DNA of 64,000 bases from Streptomyces sp. CC0208 (GCF_003443735.1 NZ_CP031969.1:7192001-7256000); one strand, 5' to 3'; shown: positions 50,780 to 59,393, counted from the first letter of the stretch. Numbers and translations are program-made. Notes: a model not told the origin generated them from the letters alone.

Positions 50780-53044
50780 ATGAGCACCGAAGCACGCCGC
50801 GCCTCGATTCCTCCACGCCCGACGACCCCACCGCGGCCGGCCCAGCCGCCGGCGACGGGCGAGGGCGGGATCGGCTCCGAGTCGTCCGGGGAGCCGGGAC
50901 GACGGGAGACCGGTGAGCCGGTCGAGCGAGCGATGGTCGACCCGGACGGACGGATGAACGACGGCGGCTCCGACTGGCAGGCGTTCGGCGAGCGGAACCG
51001 ACGGGGCCCAGGGACGGCGGCACGGCCGACGTTCGGCGGGTTCGACTGGCAGGACCCGCGCGAGACGGACGGCCCTGTGCCGGGCCCCGCGCAGGGGCGC
51101 GAGTCCGCGGAGGCCGGCCGGGAGACGCGGCAAGGGGTCGGCGACTCCGGCCGCACGTTCTTCGGGAGTGCCGGTGCGGGCCGACAGGACGTCGGCGGTA
51201 CGGCACCCCGCGGGCTCGGCGACATGAGCGCGGGACGGCCGCCCATACGCACGACGCACGGCACCGACCCGGCTTCGACGCCGGCCCGCGACAAGGCACA
51301 CGGCACGTCGGACTCCGGTAGGACCGACGGGGACGGTCCCGGCAACCGGGCCACCTCGACGCCTGCGGGCACCTCCGGCGCAGCGGCCCAGCCCCGTATC
51401 GGCTCGGGCTCCGGCCCCCAGGAGCCTCCCCGCCCGAGAGCGCCGTACCCCGGCAGCATCCCGCCCCCACCCCCGGCCTCGGCCCGCTTCCCCGACACCC
51501 CACCGGCCTCCGGCGGCGCGGAGTCCAGCACGGACGCAGGCCGCCGTGGAGGGCCCGCAGGCAGCCCCACGCCGGGTGACAGGACATCGCGGCCCGGCCC
51601 TGTGACGCCCGTGCCGTCGTCCAGGCCCGAGACCGACACGTCCCCGCCGCCCCCCACCCCCCGCCGGCCCGCCCCCGGTCCGATGCCGCCCGCTGCGAGC
51701 GCCGGGAACCGCGCTCCGGGTGCTCGGCCGCGTCCGGCGAGCCGGACTCCGGAGTCCTACGGGCCGAGCGCCGGCGGCACTTCCGCGTCGCCCGCCACGA
51801 ACCCGGGCATGGCCGCCCCCGGCCCGATGCCGCCCGCTTCCGGTGCCCGGTCGCGCGGGACGGACACCGGGAGTGCGTCCGTGCCGCCCCGGCCGAGGAC
51901 TCGGCCCACCGTCCCTCCGCGTCGTACCGGCGCCCCCGCCGAGGCCGCCTCGGAACCGACCTTCCGGATGCGACCCGCTCCGACGGCCGGGGACGGCCGT
52001 ACGGGGGCGGCGTCCGCGGCCCGGGAGGGGTCCGGCGGCACCGCCGTACCGCCCATGCCCGACGCCCGCCCCGGATTCCCGCCGCGCCCCACGCGTGAGG
52101 CGCCGGTCTCCGGTGCCCCGGGTACGCCTCCGCGGCCCACGACACCGCCGCGGACCGCCTCCTTCACCCCCGACCCCGCTCTCTCCTGGAGCGCCGCCCT
52201 GCCCCCGCATGACGGAACTCCCGCCAACGGGCGGCCTGTTGTGTCGTTCGGTGAGCCCGAGGTCGGTTACAAGGAGCGGTCGTGGGGGGTGCGGATTCCT
52301 CCCCGGATCGTCGCCGTGGCCGCGTGCGTCGTGCTCGGACTCGGGCTCATCGGCGGTGCCGTGACCGGGAGCTGGCTGATCGGGGGCTCCGGGGACGAGG
52401 GCGGTGGCGACACCTTCACCCAGGCCGGCGAGCTGTGGCACAGCGTGCCCGTCGACCGGCTGTTCCCGCCGACCGTGGACGGCCAGGGCGCCGGGCCCGG
52501 CGGGGCGGACCGCACCTGGACGCGGATCGCCGTCGCCCCGGACAGCGGCTGCAAGGACGCCTTCGACCCCCTGCTGCGCAAGGCCCTCGCCCCCGTCGGC
52601 TGCGAACGGCTCCTGCGCGCCACCTACACGGACGCCACCCAGAGCTACGTCACCACCGTCGGCCTCCTCTTCACCGACGCCGACGCCACCGCCATGCGCG
52701 ACCTCGACACCCGCTTCACCCGGGAGGGCCTGGCCTCCCGCACCGACCTGATGCCCCTCCCGTACGCCGCGAAGAACACCCTCGCGGCAGGGTTCGGCGC
52801 CGGGCAGCGGGCCTCCTGGACGATCTCCGTCCTCACCGACGCCCCCGTCGTCGCCTACGCCGTCTCCGGCTGGGCGGACGGCCGTACGGTCGACACCCCG
52901 GAACCCGCCGAGAAGGCCATGGAGTCCGGCGACACCACCCCCGCCGCCCAGGCCGGCCTCGGCAACGAGGCACAGGGCCTGGCCGACCGCGTCGAACGGG
53001 CCCTGCGCAAGACGGTCACCTCGCCCCCGGAGCAGTCCTCATGA
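50780..53044 (+). CDS. Large Pro-rich disordered protein with one membrane helix
   Basis: A 754-aa protein. Residues 1 to about 495 are low complexity (Pro, Gly, Arg, Ser, Thr), without any recognisable domain. One transmembrane helix follows (about 509-535), then a folded extracellular domain of about 215 residues with two Cys (C594, C608 region) that may pair. It ends by ATGA overlap with a mycosin protease gene, so the two are co-translated and may form a membrane complex or substrate-protease pair. A TAGAGT box at 50611 may be its promoter. The function is unknown to me. Confidence 0.8.
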   Translation: MSTEARRASIPPRPTTPPRPAQPPATGEGGIGSESSGEPGRRETGEPVERAMVDPDGRMNDGGSDWQAFGERNRRGPGTAARPTFGGFDWQDPRETDGPVPGPAQGRESAEAGRETRQGVGDSGRTFFGSAGAGRQDVGGTAPRGLGDMSAGRPPIRTTHGTDPASTPARDKAHGTSDSGRTDGDGPGNRATSTPAGTSGAAAQPRIGSGSGPQEPPRPRAPYPGSIPPPPPASARFPDTPPASGGAESSTDAGRRGGPAGSPTPGDRTSRPGPVTPVPSSRPETDTSPPPPTPRRPAPGPMPPAASAGNRAPGARPRPASRTPESYGPSAGGTSASPATNPGMAAPGPMPPASGARSRGTDTGSASVPPRPRTRPTVPPRRTGAPAEAASEPTFRMRPAPTAGDGRTGAASAAREGSGGTAVPPMPDARPGFPPRPTREAPVSGAPGTPPRPTTPPRTASFTPDPALSWSAALPPHDGTPANGRPVVSFGEPEVGYKERSWGVRIPPRIVAVAACVVLGLGLIGGAVTGSWLIGGSGDEGGGDTFTQAGELWHSVPVDRLFPPTVDGQGAGPGGADRTWTRIAVAPDSGCKDAFDPLLRKALAPVGCERLLRATYTDATQSYVTTVGLLFTDADATAMRDLDTRFTREGLASRTDLMPLPYAAKNTLAAGFGAGQRASWTISVLTDAPVVAYAVSGWADGRTVDTPEPAEKAMESGDTTPAAQAGLGNEAQGLADRVERALRKTVTSPPEQSS

Positions 53045-54225
53045 GCGTCAGCACCCGCAGGGCAGGTCTCCTGAGCGTCCTCCTCGCCGCCTCCGTCGCC
53101 CTCGTCCCGCCCACCGCCGCGCACGCCGACGGCATCCGCGCCAAACAGTGGGCCCTGGACGCCATGCACACCCAGCAGGCCTGGCAGACCACCAAGGGTG
53201 CCGGCGTCACCGTCGCCGTCCTGGACACCGGCGTCGAGAACGACCACCCCGACCTCGTCGGCAACGTCCTCACCGGCAAGGACATGATCGGCTTCGGCGC
53301 CACCCGCGGTGACCGCTCCTGGGCCCGGCACGGCACCGCCATGGCCGGCATCATCGCCGGTCACGGACACGGCGTCGGCAACGGCGACGGGGTCATGGGC
53401 ATCGCCCCCGAGGCGAAGATCCTCCCCGTCCGCGTGATCCTCGAGGACGGCGACCCGGCCCGCGCCAAGGCCCGCAACACCCGCGGCAACGCCCTCGCGG
53501 AGGGCATCCGCTGGGCCGCCGACCACGGCGCCGACGTCATCAACCTCTCCCTCGGCGACGACTCCGCCTCCGCGCACCCCGAGGCCGGCGAGGACGACGC
53601 CGTCCAGTACGCCCTCAGGAAGGGCTCAGTCGTCGTCGCCTCGGCGGGCAACGGCGGCGAGAAGGGCGACCACATCTCCTACCCGGCCGCCTACCCGGGC
53701 GTCATCGCCGCGACCGCCGTCGACAAGTTCGGCACCCGTGCCTCCTTCTCCACCCGACGCTGGTACGCCACGGTCGCGGCCCCCGGCGACGACGTGGTCA
53801 TCGCCGACCCCGACCACAAGTACTACGAGGGGTGGGGGACCAGCGCCGCCTCCGCGTTCGTCTCGGGCGCGGCCGCCCTCGTCAAGGCCGCCCACCCCGA
53901 CCTGACGCCCGCGCAGATCAAGCGCCTCCTGGAGGACACGGCCCGCAACGCCCCCGCGGGCGGCCGCGACGACTCCCGGGGCTTCGGCTTCATCGACCCC
54001 GCGGCGGCGCTGAAGGCGGCGGACCGGCTGAAGCCGCAGGGCCTGCAGCCGGCCTCCTACGGCGAGAAGTACTTCGGCCCGGGACCGGACACCGCCAAGT
54101 CGGAGGAGCACATGGCGAGTTGGGTGGCCCCGCTGGCGGGCGGCCTGGGTGTGGCCCTGCTGATCGCCGCGGTGTTCCTGTGGCGCGGCCGCCGCGGGCC
54201 CCGTCGGTCCTACGAGGGCTTCTGA
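53041..54225 (+). CDS. Mycosin-like membrane-anchored subtilisin protease
   Basis: The 394-aa S8 serine protease has a signal peptide (cut near ADG, 30-31), the triad Asp62 (AVLDTGVENDHPDL), His97 (RHGTAMAG) and Ser268 (GTSAASAF), an oxyanion Asn in ASAGNGG, and a C-terminal transmembrane anchor (about 362-385) with a basic tail. This is the mycosin (MycP) layout of type VII secretion systems. No ESX ATPase or WXG100 gene is seen nearby. It is coupled to the Pro-rich membrane protein upstream. Confidence 0.88.
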   Translation: MSVSTRRAGLLSVLLAASVALVPPTAAHADGIRAKQWALDAMHTQQAWQTTKGAGVTVAVLDTGVENDHPDLVGNVLTGKDMIGFGATRGDRSWARHGTAMAGIIAGHGHGVGNGDGVMGIAPEAKILPVRVILEDGDPARAKARNTRGNALAEGIRWAADHGADVINLSLGDDSASAHPEAGEDDAVQYALRKGSVVVASAGNGGEKGDHISYPAAYPGVIAATAVDKFGTRASFSTRRWYATVAAPGDDVVIADPDHKYYEGWGTSAASAFVSGAAALVKAAHPDLTPAQIKRLLEDTARNAPAGGRDDSRGFGFIDPAAALKAADRLKPQGLQPASYGEKYFGPGPDTAKSEEHMASWVAPLAGGLGVALLIAAVFLWRGRRGPRRSYEGF

Positions 54226-54240
54226 GGCGGATCCGAAGCC

Positions 54241-55296
54241 TCAGCGAGCCGCCGCACTCGTGGCGTTCGCCGAGGCCGAGGCCGACGCGTCTCCGGCCGT
54301 GAACACCGACACCGCCGCCTTCGCCGCCGCCTCCACCAGCGAAATCCCCTTCGCCTGAGTGGAGTTGCCGTTCGACAGCACGGCCACCAGATACGCGCGG
54401 CCGTCCACCGACACCCGTCCGATGCTGTTGACGTCCCACAGCCCGGTCGTACTGCGCGGCAGCCACCCGTTCTTCAGCGCCCAGCCGGACCCGTCGGCCG
54501 CCGCCGACACCCCCCACTGCTGATCGGCCTCTATCCGCCCCATCAGTCCCTGAACGTACGACCGCGAGGCCTCGCTCAGCTTCGAGTCGTCCCCGAACAC
54601 CTGCTGGAGCAAGATGAGTTGGTCGGCGGCCGTGGTCAAGGTCAGCCCCCACAACGCCCCGTCGCCGCCCTCCGTACCGGTCAGCCCGAACGTCTCGTTG
54701 GCGGCGTCGAGCCCCGCGGCCCTCCCGATGGCGTCCCACAGCGCGGACGCCGAGGCGTTGTCGCTGTTCTCGATCATCGTCGTCGCGTACGCCTTCTCCC
54801 GCGCGCTCAACCGCGTGCCCGCCTCCTGGTGCCGCAGCAGCAGCGCCGCCAGGATGTCGACCTTCACGATGCTCGCCGTGTCGAAGGCGCCGTCGCCGTG
54901 GACCGCGCTGTCGCCCGACTCCAGGTCGAGCACCGCCGTCGAGACCTTCTGCTCGCCCGTCACGCCCACCGACGTCATGGCGTCGGCCAGCCGCTCGTCG
55001 AGATCCACCACGGGTTCCGCCATGGCCGCCTCCTCAGTCGTGGTCGCCGACGAGGACGAGACCGCCGGCGTCGCCGCCGACGAGGACGAGACCGCCGGCG
55101 TCGCCGCCGACGAGGACGAGACCGCCGGCGTCGCCGCCGACGATACGACGGTGCTCCCGGAGTGCGCCCGCGCCTTCACGTACACCGTCCCGCCGGCCGT
55201 GGCACCGACGACGGTGACGCAGGCCAGCGCGGTGTACATCAACGGCCGTCGCGGGAACCTGCGGGCGCGGCGTCTGGCGGCTCTGGAGGACTCCAT
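54241..55296 (-). CDS. Secreted beta-lactamase-fold serine hydrolase
   Basis: The 351-aa product has a basic N-terminus and a signal anchor (about 20-40), a linker of three ATPAVSSSSA repeats (55-84), and a class A beta-lactamase-fold domain with S142-I-V-K145, S178-D-N180 and a KNG in place of KTG. The Glu166 motif is not clear, so it may be an esterase or a penicillin-binding-like protein instead of a true beta-lactamase. It ends 15 bp from the convergent mycosin gene. Confidence 0.85.
   Translation of the reverse strand: MESSRAARRRARRFPRRPLMYTALACVTVVGATAGGTVYVKARAHSGSTVVSSAATPAVSSSSAATPAVSSSSAATPAVSSSSATTTEEAAMAEPVVDLDERLADAMTSVGVTGEQKVSTAVLDLESGDSAVHGDGAFDTASIVKVDILAALLLRHQEAGTRLSAREKAYATTMIENSDNASASALWDAIGRAAGLDAANETFGLTGTEGGDGALWGLTLTTAADQLILLQQVFGDDSKLSEASRSYVQGLMGRIEADQQWGVSAAADGSGWALKNGWLPRSTTGLWDVNSIGRVSVDGRAYLVAVLSNGNSTQAKGISLVEAAAKAAVSVFTAGDASASASANATSAAAR
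55051..55140 (-). repeat. Three identical 30-bp repeats in the linker of the serine hydrolase
   Basis: Units at 55051, 55081 and 55111 are exact copies. They encode ATPAVSSSSA-type decapeptides, a flexible surface linker whose copy number may vary. Confidence 0.85.
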
Positions 55297-55446
55297 GGCG
55301 CCGATCGTCGGGCCGTCGACTGTGCGGGCCGTTAGACGGACGTTAGAGCTGTGTCAGCGAACTCTGAGAAACCCGTGAAAGCCGTCACGGGCACGTTTCC
55401 GGGCCCGCACAACCGCAACAGCAAGCCCCCTATAGGGTCGGTGACC

Positions 55447-56178
55447 GTGGCGAACAAGAACATTCCCGACCCTGGCTTCTCCGACGACGACGGCTCCGCC
55501 GATCCCCGGCTGAGCGCGGCGCTCGCCGCCTGGGCCGAGGACCGCGCCGCCGTGGGCCCCGTCCTGGAGGCCCTTGAGGGAGCCCGGCTGCTCGTGCCCG
55601 TGGTGGCCGTGCTCGGCGAGGTCGAGGAGGACGAGAACGGGCTGCGCCGCGAGAAGACCAGTGACATGGCCGTCCCCACCCTCAAGGCCGGATCGCGGAC
55701 CGCCCTGCCGGCCTTCACCTCCACCGACTCGCTGGCCCGCTGGGACCCCGAGGCCCGCCCCGTCGCCGTACCCCTGCACCAGGCGCTGCAGGCCGCCGCG
55801 CACGAGAAGGCCGACACGGTCGTCCTGGACCTGGCGGGCCCGGTGCCCTTCGAGCTGACCGGTCCCGCGCTGCTCGCGCTAGCCGAGGGCCGTGTGAGCG
55901 CCGACCCGCTGGCCGACCCGGCCGTGATCGGGGCCGTACGGGACGCCGTGGCCGCCGAGCCCGCCGTGCTCCGCGCCCATCTCGGGCCGGGGCAGGCCGA
56001 CGGCACCCTGGCCCTCGTGCTGGAGCCGTCCGCGACGCCCGCGGACGCCGCACGGGCCGTCGCCGAGCGCCTCGCCGCCGACGAGACACTGAGGGCCCGC
56101 CTGGTGCGCGGCCTCGACCTGGCAGTCCTGCCGGCCGGGGCCACGCCGCCGGGCGAGCCCTTGTACGTACGGGGATGA
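55447..56178 (+). CDS. SseB-family protein
   Basis: A 243-aa SseB-type protein (AALAAWAEDRAAVGPVLEAL, then ARLLVPVVAVLGEVE and LKAGSRTALPAFTSTDSLARW, the conserved SseB patch). The family's biochemical role is not known. GTG 55447 is taken as the start: TATAGGGT at 55431-55438 looks like a -10 box and would give a leaderless mRNA. The stop lies one base from the convergent DUF1844 gene. Confidence 0.82.
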   Translation: MANKNIPDPGFSDDDGSADPRLSAALAAWAEDRAAVGPVLEALEGARLLVPVVAVLGEVEEDENGLRREKTSDMAVPTLKAGSRTALPAFTSTDSLARWDPEARPVAVPLHQALQAAAHEKADTVVLDLAGPVPFELTGPALLALAEGRVSADPLADPAVIGAVRDAVAAEPAVLRAHLGPGQADGTLALVLEPSATPADAARAVAERLAADETLRARLVRGLDLAVLPAGATPPGEPLYVRG

Positions 56179-56179
56179 C

Positions 56180-56554
56180 CTAGCCGTAGATCGGCCCGGT
56201 GTACTTCTCGCCGGGGCCCTGGCCCGGCTCGTCCGGGACCAGGGACGCCTCGCGGAAGGCCAGCTGGAGGGATTTCAGGCCGTCCCGCAGCGGGGCCGCG
56301 TGGAAGGAGCTGATCTCCGTCGCGCTCCCGTCCAGCAGGCCGGCGAGGGCGTGGATCAGCTTGCGGGCCTCGTCCAGGTCCTTGTACTTGTCGCCCTCCT
56401 CGGTCAGACCGAGCTTCACGGCGGCGGCGCTCATCAGGTTGACCGCGACCGTCACGATCACCTCGACGGCGGGGACCTCGGCGATGTCGCGGGTCATCTC
56501 GTCGAAGTCGGGGGAGCCGGGGGCGTCGGCAGACGGGGGAGGGGTGTCACTCAT
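56180..56554 (-). CDS. DUF1844 domain protein
   Basis: A 124-aa, acidic, helical protein (VEVIVTVAVNLMSAAAVKLG, RKLIHALAGLLDG) of the DUF1844 family, which in actinobacteria often lies beside infC. Function unknown. ATG 56554, with TATCGT as a possible -10 upstream, hence possibly leaderless. It diverges from the infC leader. Confidence 0.82.
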   Translation of the reverse strand: MSDTPPPSADAPGSPDFDEMTRDIAEVPAVEVIVTVAVNLMSAAAVKLGLTEEGDKYKDLDEARKLIHALAGLLDGSATEISSFHAAPLRDGLKSLQLAFREASLVPDEPGQGPGEKYTGPIYG

Positions 56555-56750
56555 GGCCCCCACGATAGGGCCCGGTGCAGGCCGGTTCGCACCACCCCCT
56601 CGATGCTGCTAACCTTGTGTGACGACCGGCCGGACACGCCTGTGTGTAAGTGTGACCGGCCCACAAGTGGAGGCTCCGATCTCCCACCCGACCGCCCTCC
56701 GGGACGGCGGGTCACCCCGGTCAGGCGGCCCCCATCGTTCCGTACGGACG

Positions 56751-56822
56751 ATGGAGTCGCCCGAAAGCGCGCCCCGCGGCATCGCGGCGGTGCTCCGGCA
56801 GTGTTTGGAGCCCCGTCTGTGA
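56751..56822 (+). CDS. Possible leader peptide of infC
   Basis: A 23-codon frame (MESPESAPRG, then IAAVLRQCLEPRL) starts at ATG 56751 and stops inside the loop of the terminator hairpin. Ribosome position on it could therefore control formation of the terminator. The ribosome site is weak, and no run of control codons stands out, so it may be fortuitous. Confidence 0.3.
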   Translation: MESPESAPRGIAAVLRQCLEPRL

Positions 56823-56840
56823 TCGTCCGGGGCATTTTTT
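56810..56840 (+). terminator. Intrinsic terminator/attenuator in the infC leader
   Basis: GCCCCG / CGGGGC (6 bp, 12-nt loop) is followed by A and six Ts. It is the only hairpin seen here with a real T-run, and it stands 85 nt before the infC start, so it would stop most transcripts unless prevented. Confidence 0.7.
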
Positions 56841-56924
56841 GTGCTTCGGCGCGGTTAGGTCTGACGAAAATGACATACGCGGCTGTCCGCCAGACCGCCG
56901 TGTGGTGCTAACCGAGGAGGATCC

Positions 56925-57602
56925 ATCAGCGCCGAGCCCCGCATCAACGACCGGATTCGCGTTCCAGAGGTGCGACTTGTCGGTCCCAGTGGCGAGCAGG
57001 TGGGCATCGTCCCCCTGGCCAAGGCACTGGAGCTTGCGCAGGAGTACGACCTGGACCTGGTCGAGGTGGCGGCAACCGCCCGTCCGCCTGTGTGCAAGCT
57101 CATGGACTACGGGAAGTTCAAGTACGAGTCGGCCATGAAGGCCCGTGAGGCGCGCAAGAACCAGGCGCACACGGTCATCAAGGAGATGAAGCTCCGGCCG
57201 AAGATCGACCCGCACGACTATGACACCAAGAAGGGTCACGTCGTCCGGTTCCTCAAGCAGGGCGACAAGGTCAAGATCACGATCATGTTCCGTGGTCGCG
57301 AGCAGTCCCGGCCCGAGCTGGGCTACCGACTGCTGCAGCGTCTCGCGGAGGACGTCCAGGACCTCGGGTTCATCGAGTCGAACCCGAAGCAGGACGGCCG
57401 AAACATGATCATGGTTCTCGGTCCGCACAAGAAGAAGACCGAGGCGATGGCCGAGGCCCGCCAGGCGCAGGAAGCCCGCAAGGCAGACGCGAAGGCCAAC
57501 CCCGGCAAGTCGCAGAACGCCGCGGAGTCCGACGAGGACGAGGCCGGCATCGAGACCGACGTCGAGGTCGAGACCCCGGCAGAGGCTTCCGCCGAGGCGT
57601 GA
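56925..57602 (+). CDS. infC: Translation initiation factor IF-3 (ATC start)
   Basis: The 225-aa IF-3 binds the 30S subunit and discriminates against wrong initiation codons. RINDRIRVPEVRLVGPSGEQ opens the N-domain; the C-domain has HDYDTKKGHVVRFL and KVKITIMFRGREQSRPELG. The conventional GTG at 56970 would cut off the first conserved residues, whereas ATC at 56925, 5 nt after GAGGAGG, gives a normal N-terminus. A non-standard start allows IF-3 to repress its own translation, as known for the AUU of E. coli. An acidic tail of about 40 residues (180-225) is typical of actinobacteria. Confidence 0.93.
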   Translation: MSAEPRINDRIRVPEVRLVGPSGEQVGIVPLAKALELAQEYDLDLVEVAATARPPVCKLMDYGKFKYESAMKAREARKNQAHTVIKEMKLRPKIDPHDYDTKKGHVVRFLKQGDKVKITIMFRGREQSRPELGYRLLQRLAEDVQDLGFIESNPKQDGRNMIMVLGPHKKKTEAMAEARQAQEARKADAKANPGKSQNAAESDEDEAGIETDVEVETPAEASAEA

Positions 57603-57607
57603 TCCCG

Positions 57608-57679
57608 GGGGACGCGAGTCCCCAGGACCCAACCGATACAAGAGCGACGCTCACAGTGCCCGGTTTCAGGACCGGGCAC
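57608..57679 (+). promoter_or_regulatory. infC-rpmI intercistronic structure with GGACCCAACCGATAC motif
   Basis: A GGGGAC-GCGA-GTCCCC tetraloop hairpin (57608-57623), the motif GGACCCAACCGATAC (57625-57639) and a perfect 9-bp hairpin GTGCCCGGT/ACCGGGCAC (57656-57679) precede rpmI. The motif recurs before rplT. Confidence 0.6.
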
Positions 57680-57711
57680 CGGAGCGCCACCGACGAGGAG
57701 AGAACGGCGCT

Positions 57712-57906
57712 ATGCCGAAGAACAAGTCGCACAGCGGTGCCAGCAAGCGCTTCAAGATCACCGGCTCCGGCAAGGTGCTGCGCGAGCGCGCCGGCAAGCG
57801 CCACCTGCTCGAGCACAAGTCGTCCCGCGTGACGCGTCGCCTCACCGGCAACGCCGAGATGGCCCCGGGCGACGCCGCGAAGATCAAGAAGCTTCTCGGC
57901 AAGTGA
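57712..57906 (+). CDS. rpmI: 50S ribosomal protein L35
   Basis: The 64-aa, highly basic protein (PKNKSHSGASKRFKITGSGK, HLLEHKSSRVTRRL) is the canonical bL35. It lies between infC and rplT, the standard order. GAGGAGAG precedes the ATG. Confidence 0.97.
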   Translation: MPKNKSHSGASKRFKITGSGKVLRERAGKRHLLEHKSSRVTRRLTGNAEMAPGDAAKIKKLLGK

Positions 57907-57946
57907 CGTACGCGGCGCCCTGCCTGAGCGCCGCACGTCTGGACCG

Positions 57947-57988
57947 GGACCCAATCGATACCGGGCCGTGTGAGTCCAACCACGGCCC
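57947..57988 (+). promoter_or_regulatory. rpmI-rplT intercistronic structure with GGACCCAATCGATAC motif
   Basis: GGACCCAATCGATAC (57947-57961; 14 of 15 bases match the copy at 57625) is followed at once by an 8-bp hairpin GGGCCGTG/CACGGCCC (57963-57988) and then the rplT ribosome site AAGGAG. Confidence 0.6.
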
Positions 57989-58007
57989 CGCTACAAGGAG
58001 TTAACAA

Positions 58008-58391
58008 GTGGCACGCGTCAAGCGGGCAGTCAACGCCCACAAGAAGCGCCGGGCGATCCTCGAGGCGGCCTCCGGCTACCGCGGTCAGCGTTCGCGCCTG
58101 TACCGCAAGGCCAAGGAGCAGGTCACCCACTCGCTGGTCTACAACTACAACGACCGCAAGAAGCGCAAGGGCGACTTCCGTCAGCTGTGGATCCAGCGCA
58201 TCAACGCCGCTGCCCGCGCCAACGGCATCACGTACAACCGCTTCATCCAGGGTCTGAAGGCCGCGAACATCGAGGTCGACCGCAAGATCCTGGCCGAGCT
58301 GGCCGTCAACGACGCGACCGCCTTCGCGGCGCTCGTCGAGGTCGCCCAGAAGGCGCTGCCGGCGGACGTGAACGCCCCCAAGGCCGCGTGA
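58008..58391 (+). CDS. rplT: 50S ribosomal protein L20
   Basis: The 127-aa bL20 (ARVKRAVNAHKKRRAILEAA, GYRGQRSRLYRKAKEQ) binds 23S rRNA early in assembly and represses its own operon in other bacteria. GTG start 58008 with AAGGAGTTAA upstream. A small terminator follows. Confidence 0.97.
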   Translation: MARVKRAVNAHKKRRAILEAASGYRGQRSRLYRKAKEQVTHSLVYNYNDRKKRKGDFRQLWIQRINAAARANGITYNRFIQGLKAANIEVDRKILAELAVNDATAFAALVEVAQKALPADVNAPKAA

Positions 58392-58424
58392 CGCCGCGCT
58401 GGCTCTAGGCCGACGTGACTTGAT

Positions 58425-58453
58425 GGACCCGTGGGCCCTGTGCCTGCGGGTCC
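58425..58453 (+). terminator. Probable terminator after rplT
   Basis: GGACCCG / CGGGTCC (7-bp stem, 15-nt loop) 33 nt after the rplT stop, followed by GTTGCGTT. Confidence 0.55.
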
Positions 58454-58538
58454 GTTGCGTTGAGTGGCGGGGTGGGTGCGGCACCGCCGGCTTCCGCCCT
58501 CGTGGTTGATCGCCGTTGCGGCGGAAAGTTGGTTGAAA

Positions 58539-59393
58539 GTGAGCGCGATGCCCCCGGTTGCCCCCGAGCTGATCTCCCCCCGTTCCCCCCGCGTCTCCGC
58601 CGCCCGGCGGCTCGCCAAGCGGAACTTCCGGGGGAAGGAGCGGCTGTTCCTGGCCGAGGGACCGCAGGCCGTGCGGGAGGCCGCCGGGCACGGGCTGGTC
58701 GAGCTGTTCGCCACCGTGGAGGCGGCCGAACGCTACGCCGACATCATCGGAGAGGCCCGGGCCGTGCAGGCCCGCGTGCACCTCGCCGCCGAGGACGTCA
58801 TCGCCGACATCTCGACGACCGTCACCCCGCAGGGGCTCGTCGGGATCTGCCGGTTCCTCGACACCCCCTTCGAGGAGATCCTCGCCGCCCGGCCGAAGCT
58901 CGTCGCCGTGCTCGCGAACGTACGGGACCCCGGGAACGCCGGCACCGTCCTGCGCTGCGCCGACGCCGCCGGAGCCGAGGCGGTCGTCCTGACCGACGCG
59001 TCCGTCGATCTCTACAACCCCAAGGCCGTACGGGCGTCGGTGGGCTCCCTCTTCCACCTGCCGGTCGCCGTGGGCGTGCCCGTGGAGGAGGCCGTCGAGG
59101 GGCTCAGGCGGGCCGGTGTGCGCATTCTCGCCGCGGACGGGGCCGGCACCGACGACCTCGACGCCGAGCTCGACAAGGGCACGATGGGCGGGCCGACCGC
59201 CTGGGTGTTCGGCAACGAGGCCTGGGGGCTCCCGGAGGAGACCCGCGCACTCGCGGACGCCGTGGTGCGCGTCCCGATCCACGGGAAGGCCGAGAGCCTG
59301 AACCTCGCCACCGCCGCCGCCGTATGTCTCTATGCGTCAGCCCGTGCACAGCGCGCCTCCGGAGGGTGCCGCTCCGTCACCGAGAACCAGTAA
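58539..59393 (+). CDS. SpoU/TrmH-family RNA 2'-O-methyltransferase
   Basis: The 284-aa product has an N-terminal substrate-binding domain (SPRVSAARRLAKRNFRGKER, LFLAEGPQAVREA) and the knotted SPOUT catalytic domain: motif 1 NVRDPGNAGTVLRCADA, motif 2 FGNEAWGL, motif 3 VRVPIHGKAESLNLATAAAV. It methylates a ribose in rRNA or tRNA with S-adenosylmethionine; the site is unknown. Start at GTG 58539 or ATG 58548. Co-location with ribosomal protein genes is conserved in Streptomyces. Confidence 0.9.
   Translation: MSAMPPVAPELISPRSPRVSAARRLAKRNFRGKERLFLAEGPQAVREAAGHGLVELFATVEAAERYADIIGEARAVQARVHLAAEDVIADISTTVTPQGLVGICRFLDTPFEEILAARPKLVAVLANVRDPGNAGTVLRCADAAGAEAVVLTDASVDLYNPKAVRASVGSLFHLPVAVGVPVEEAVEGLRRAGVRILAADGAGTDDLDAELDKGTMGGPTAWVFGNEAWGLPEETRALADAVVRVPIHGKAESLNLATAAAVCLYASARAQRASGGCRSVTENQ

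Larger units (their letters stand above)
56555..56924 (+). promoter_or_regulatory. infC leader with intrinsic terminator
   Basis: This 370-bp space before infC shows a GC hairpin CCGCC/GGCGG (56690-56710), a small reading frame (56751-56822) and an intrinsic terminator (56810-56840). It resembles a transcription-attenuation leader. No tRNA or known riboswitch was recognised. Confidence 0.55.
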
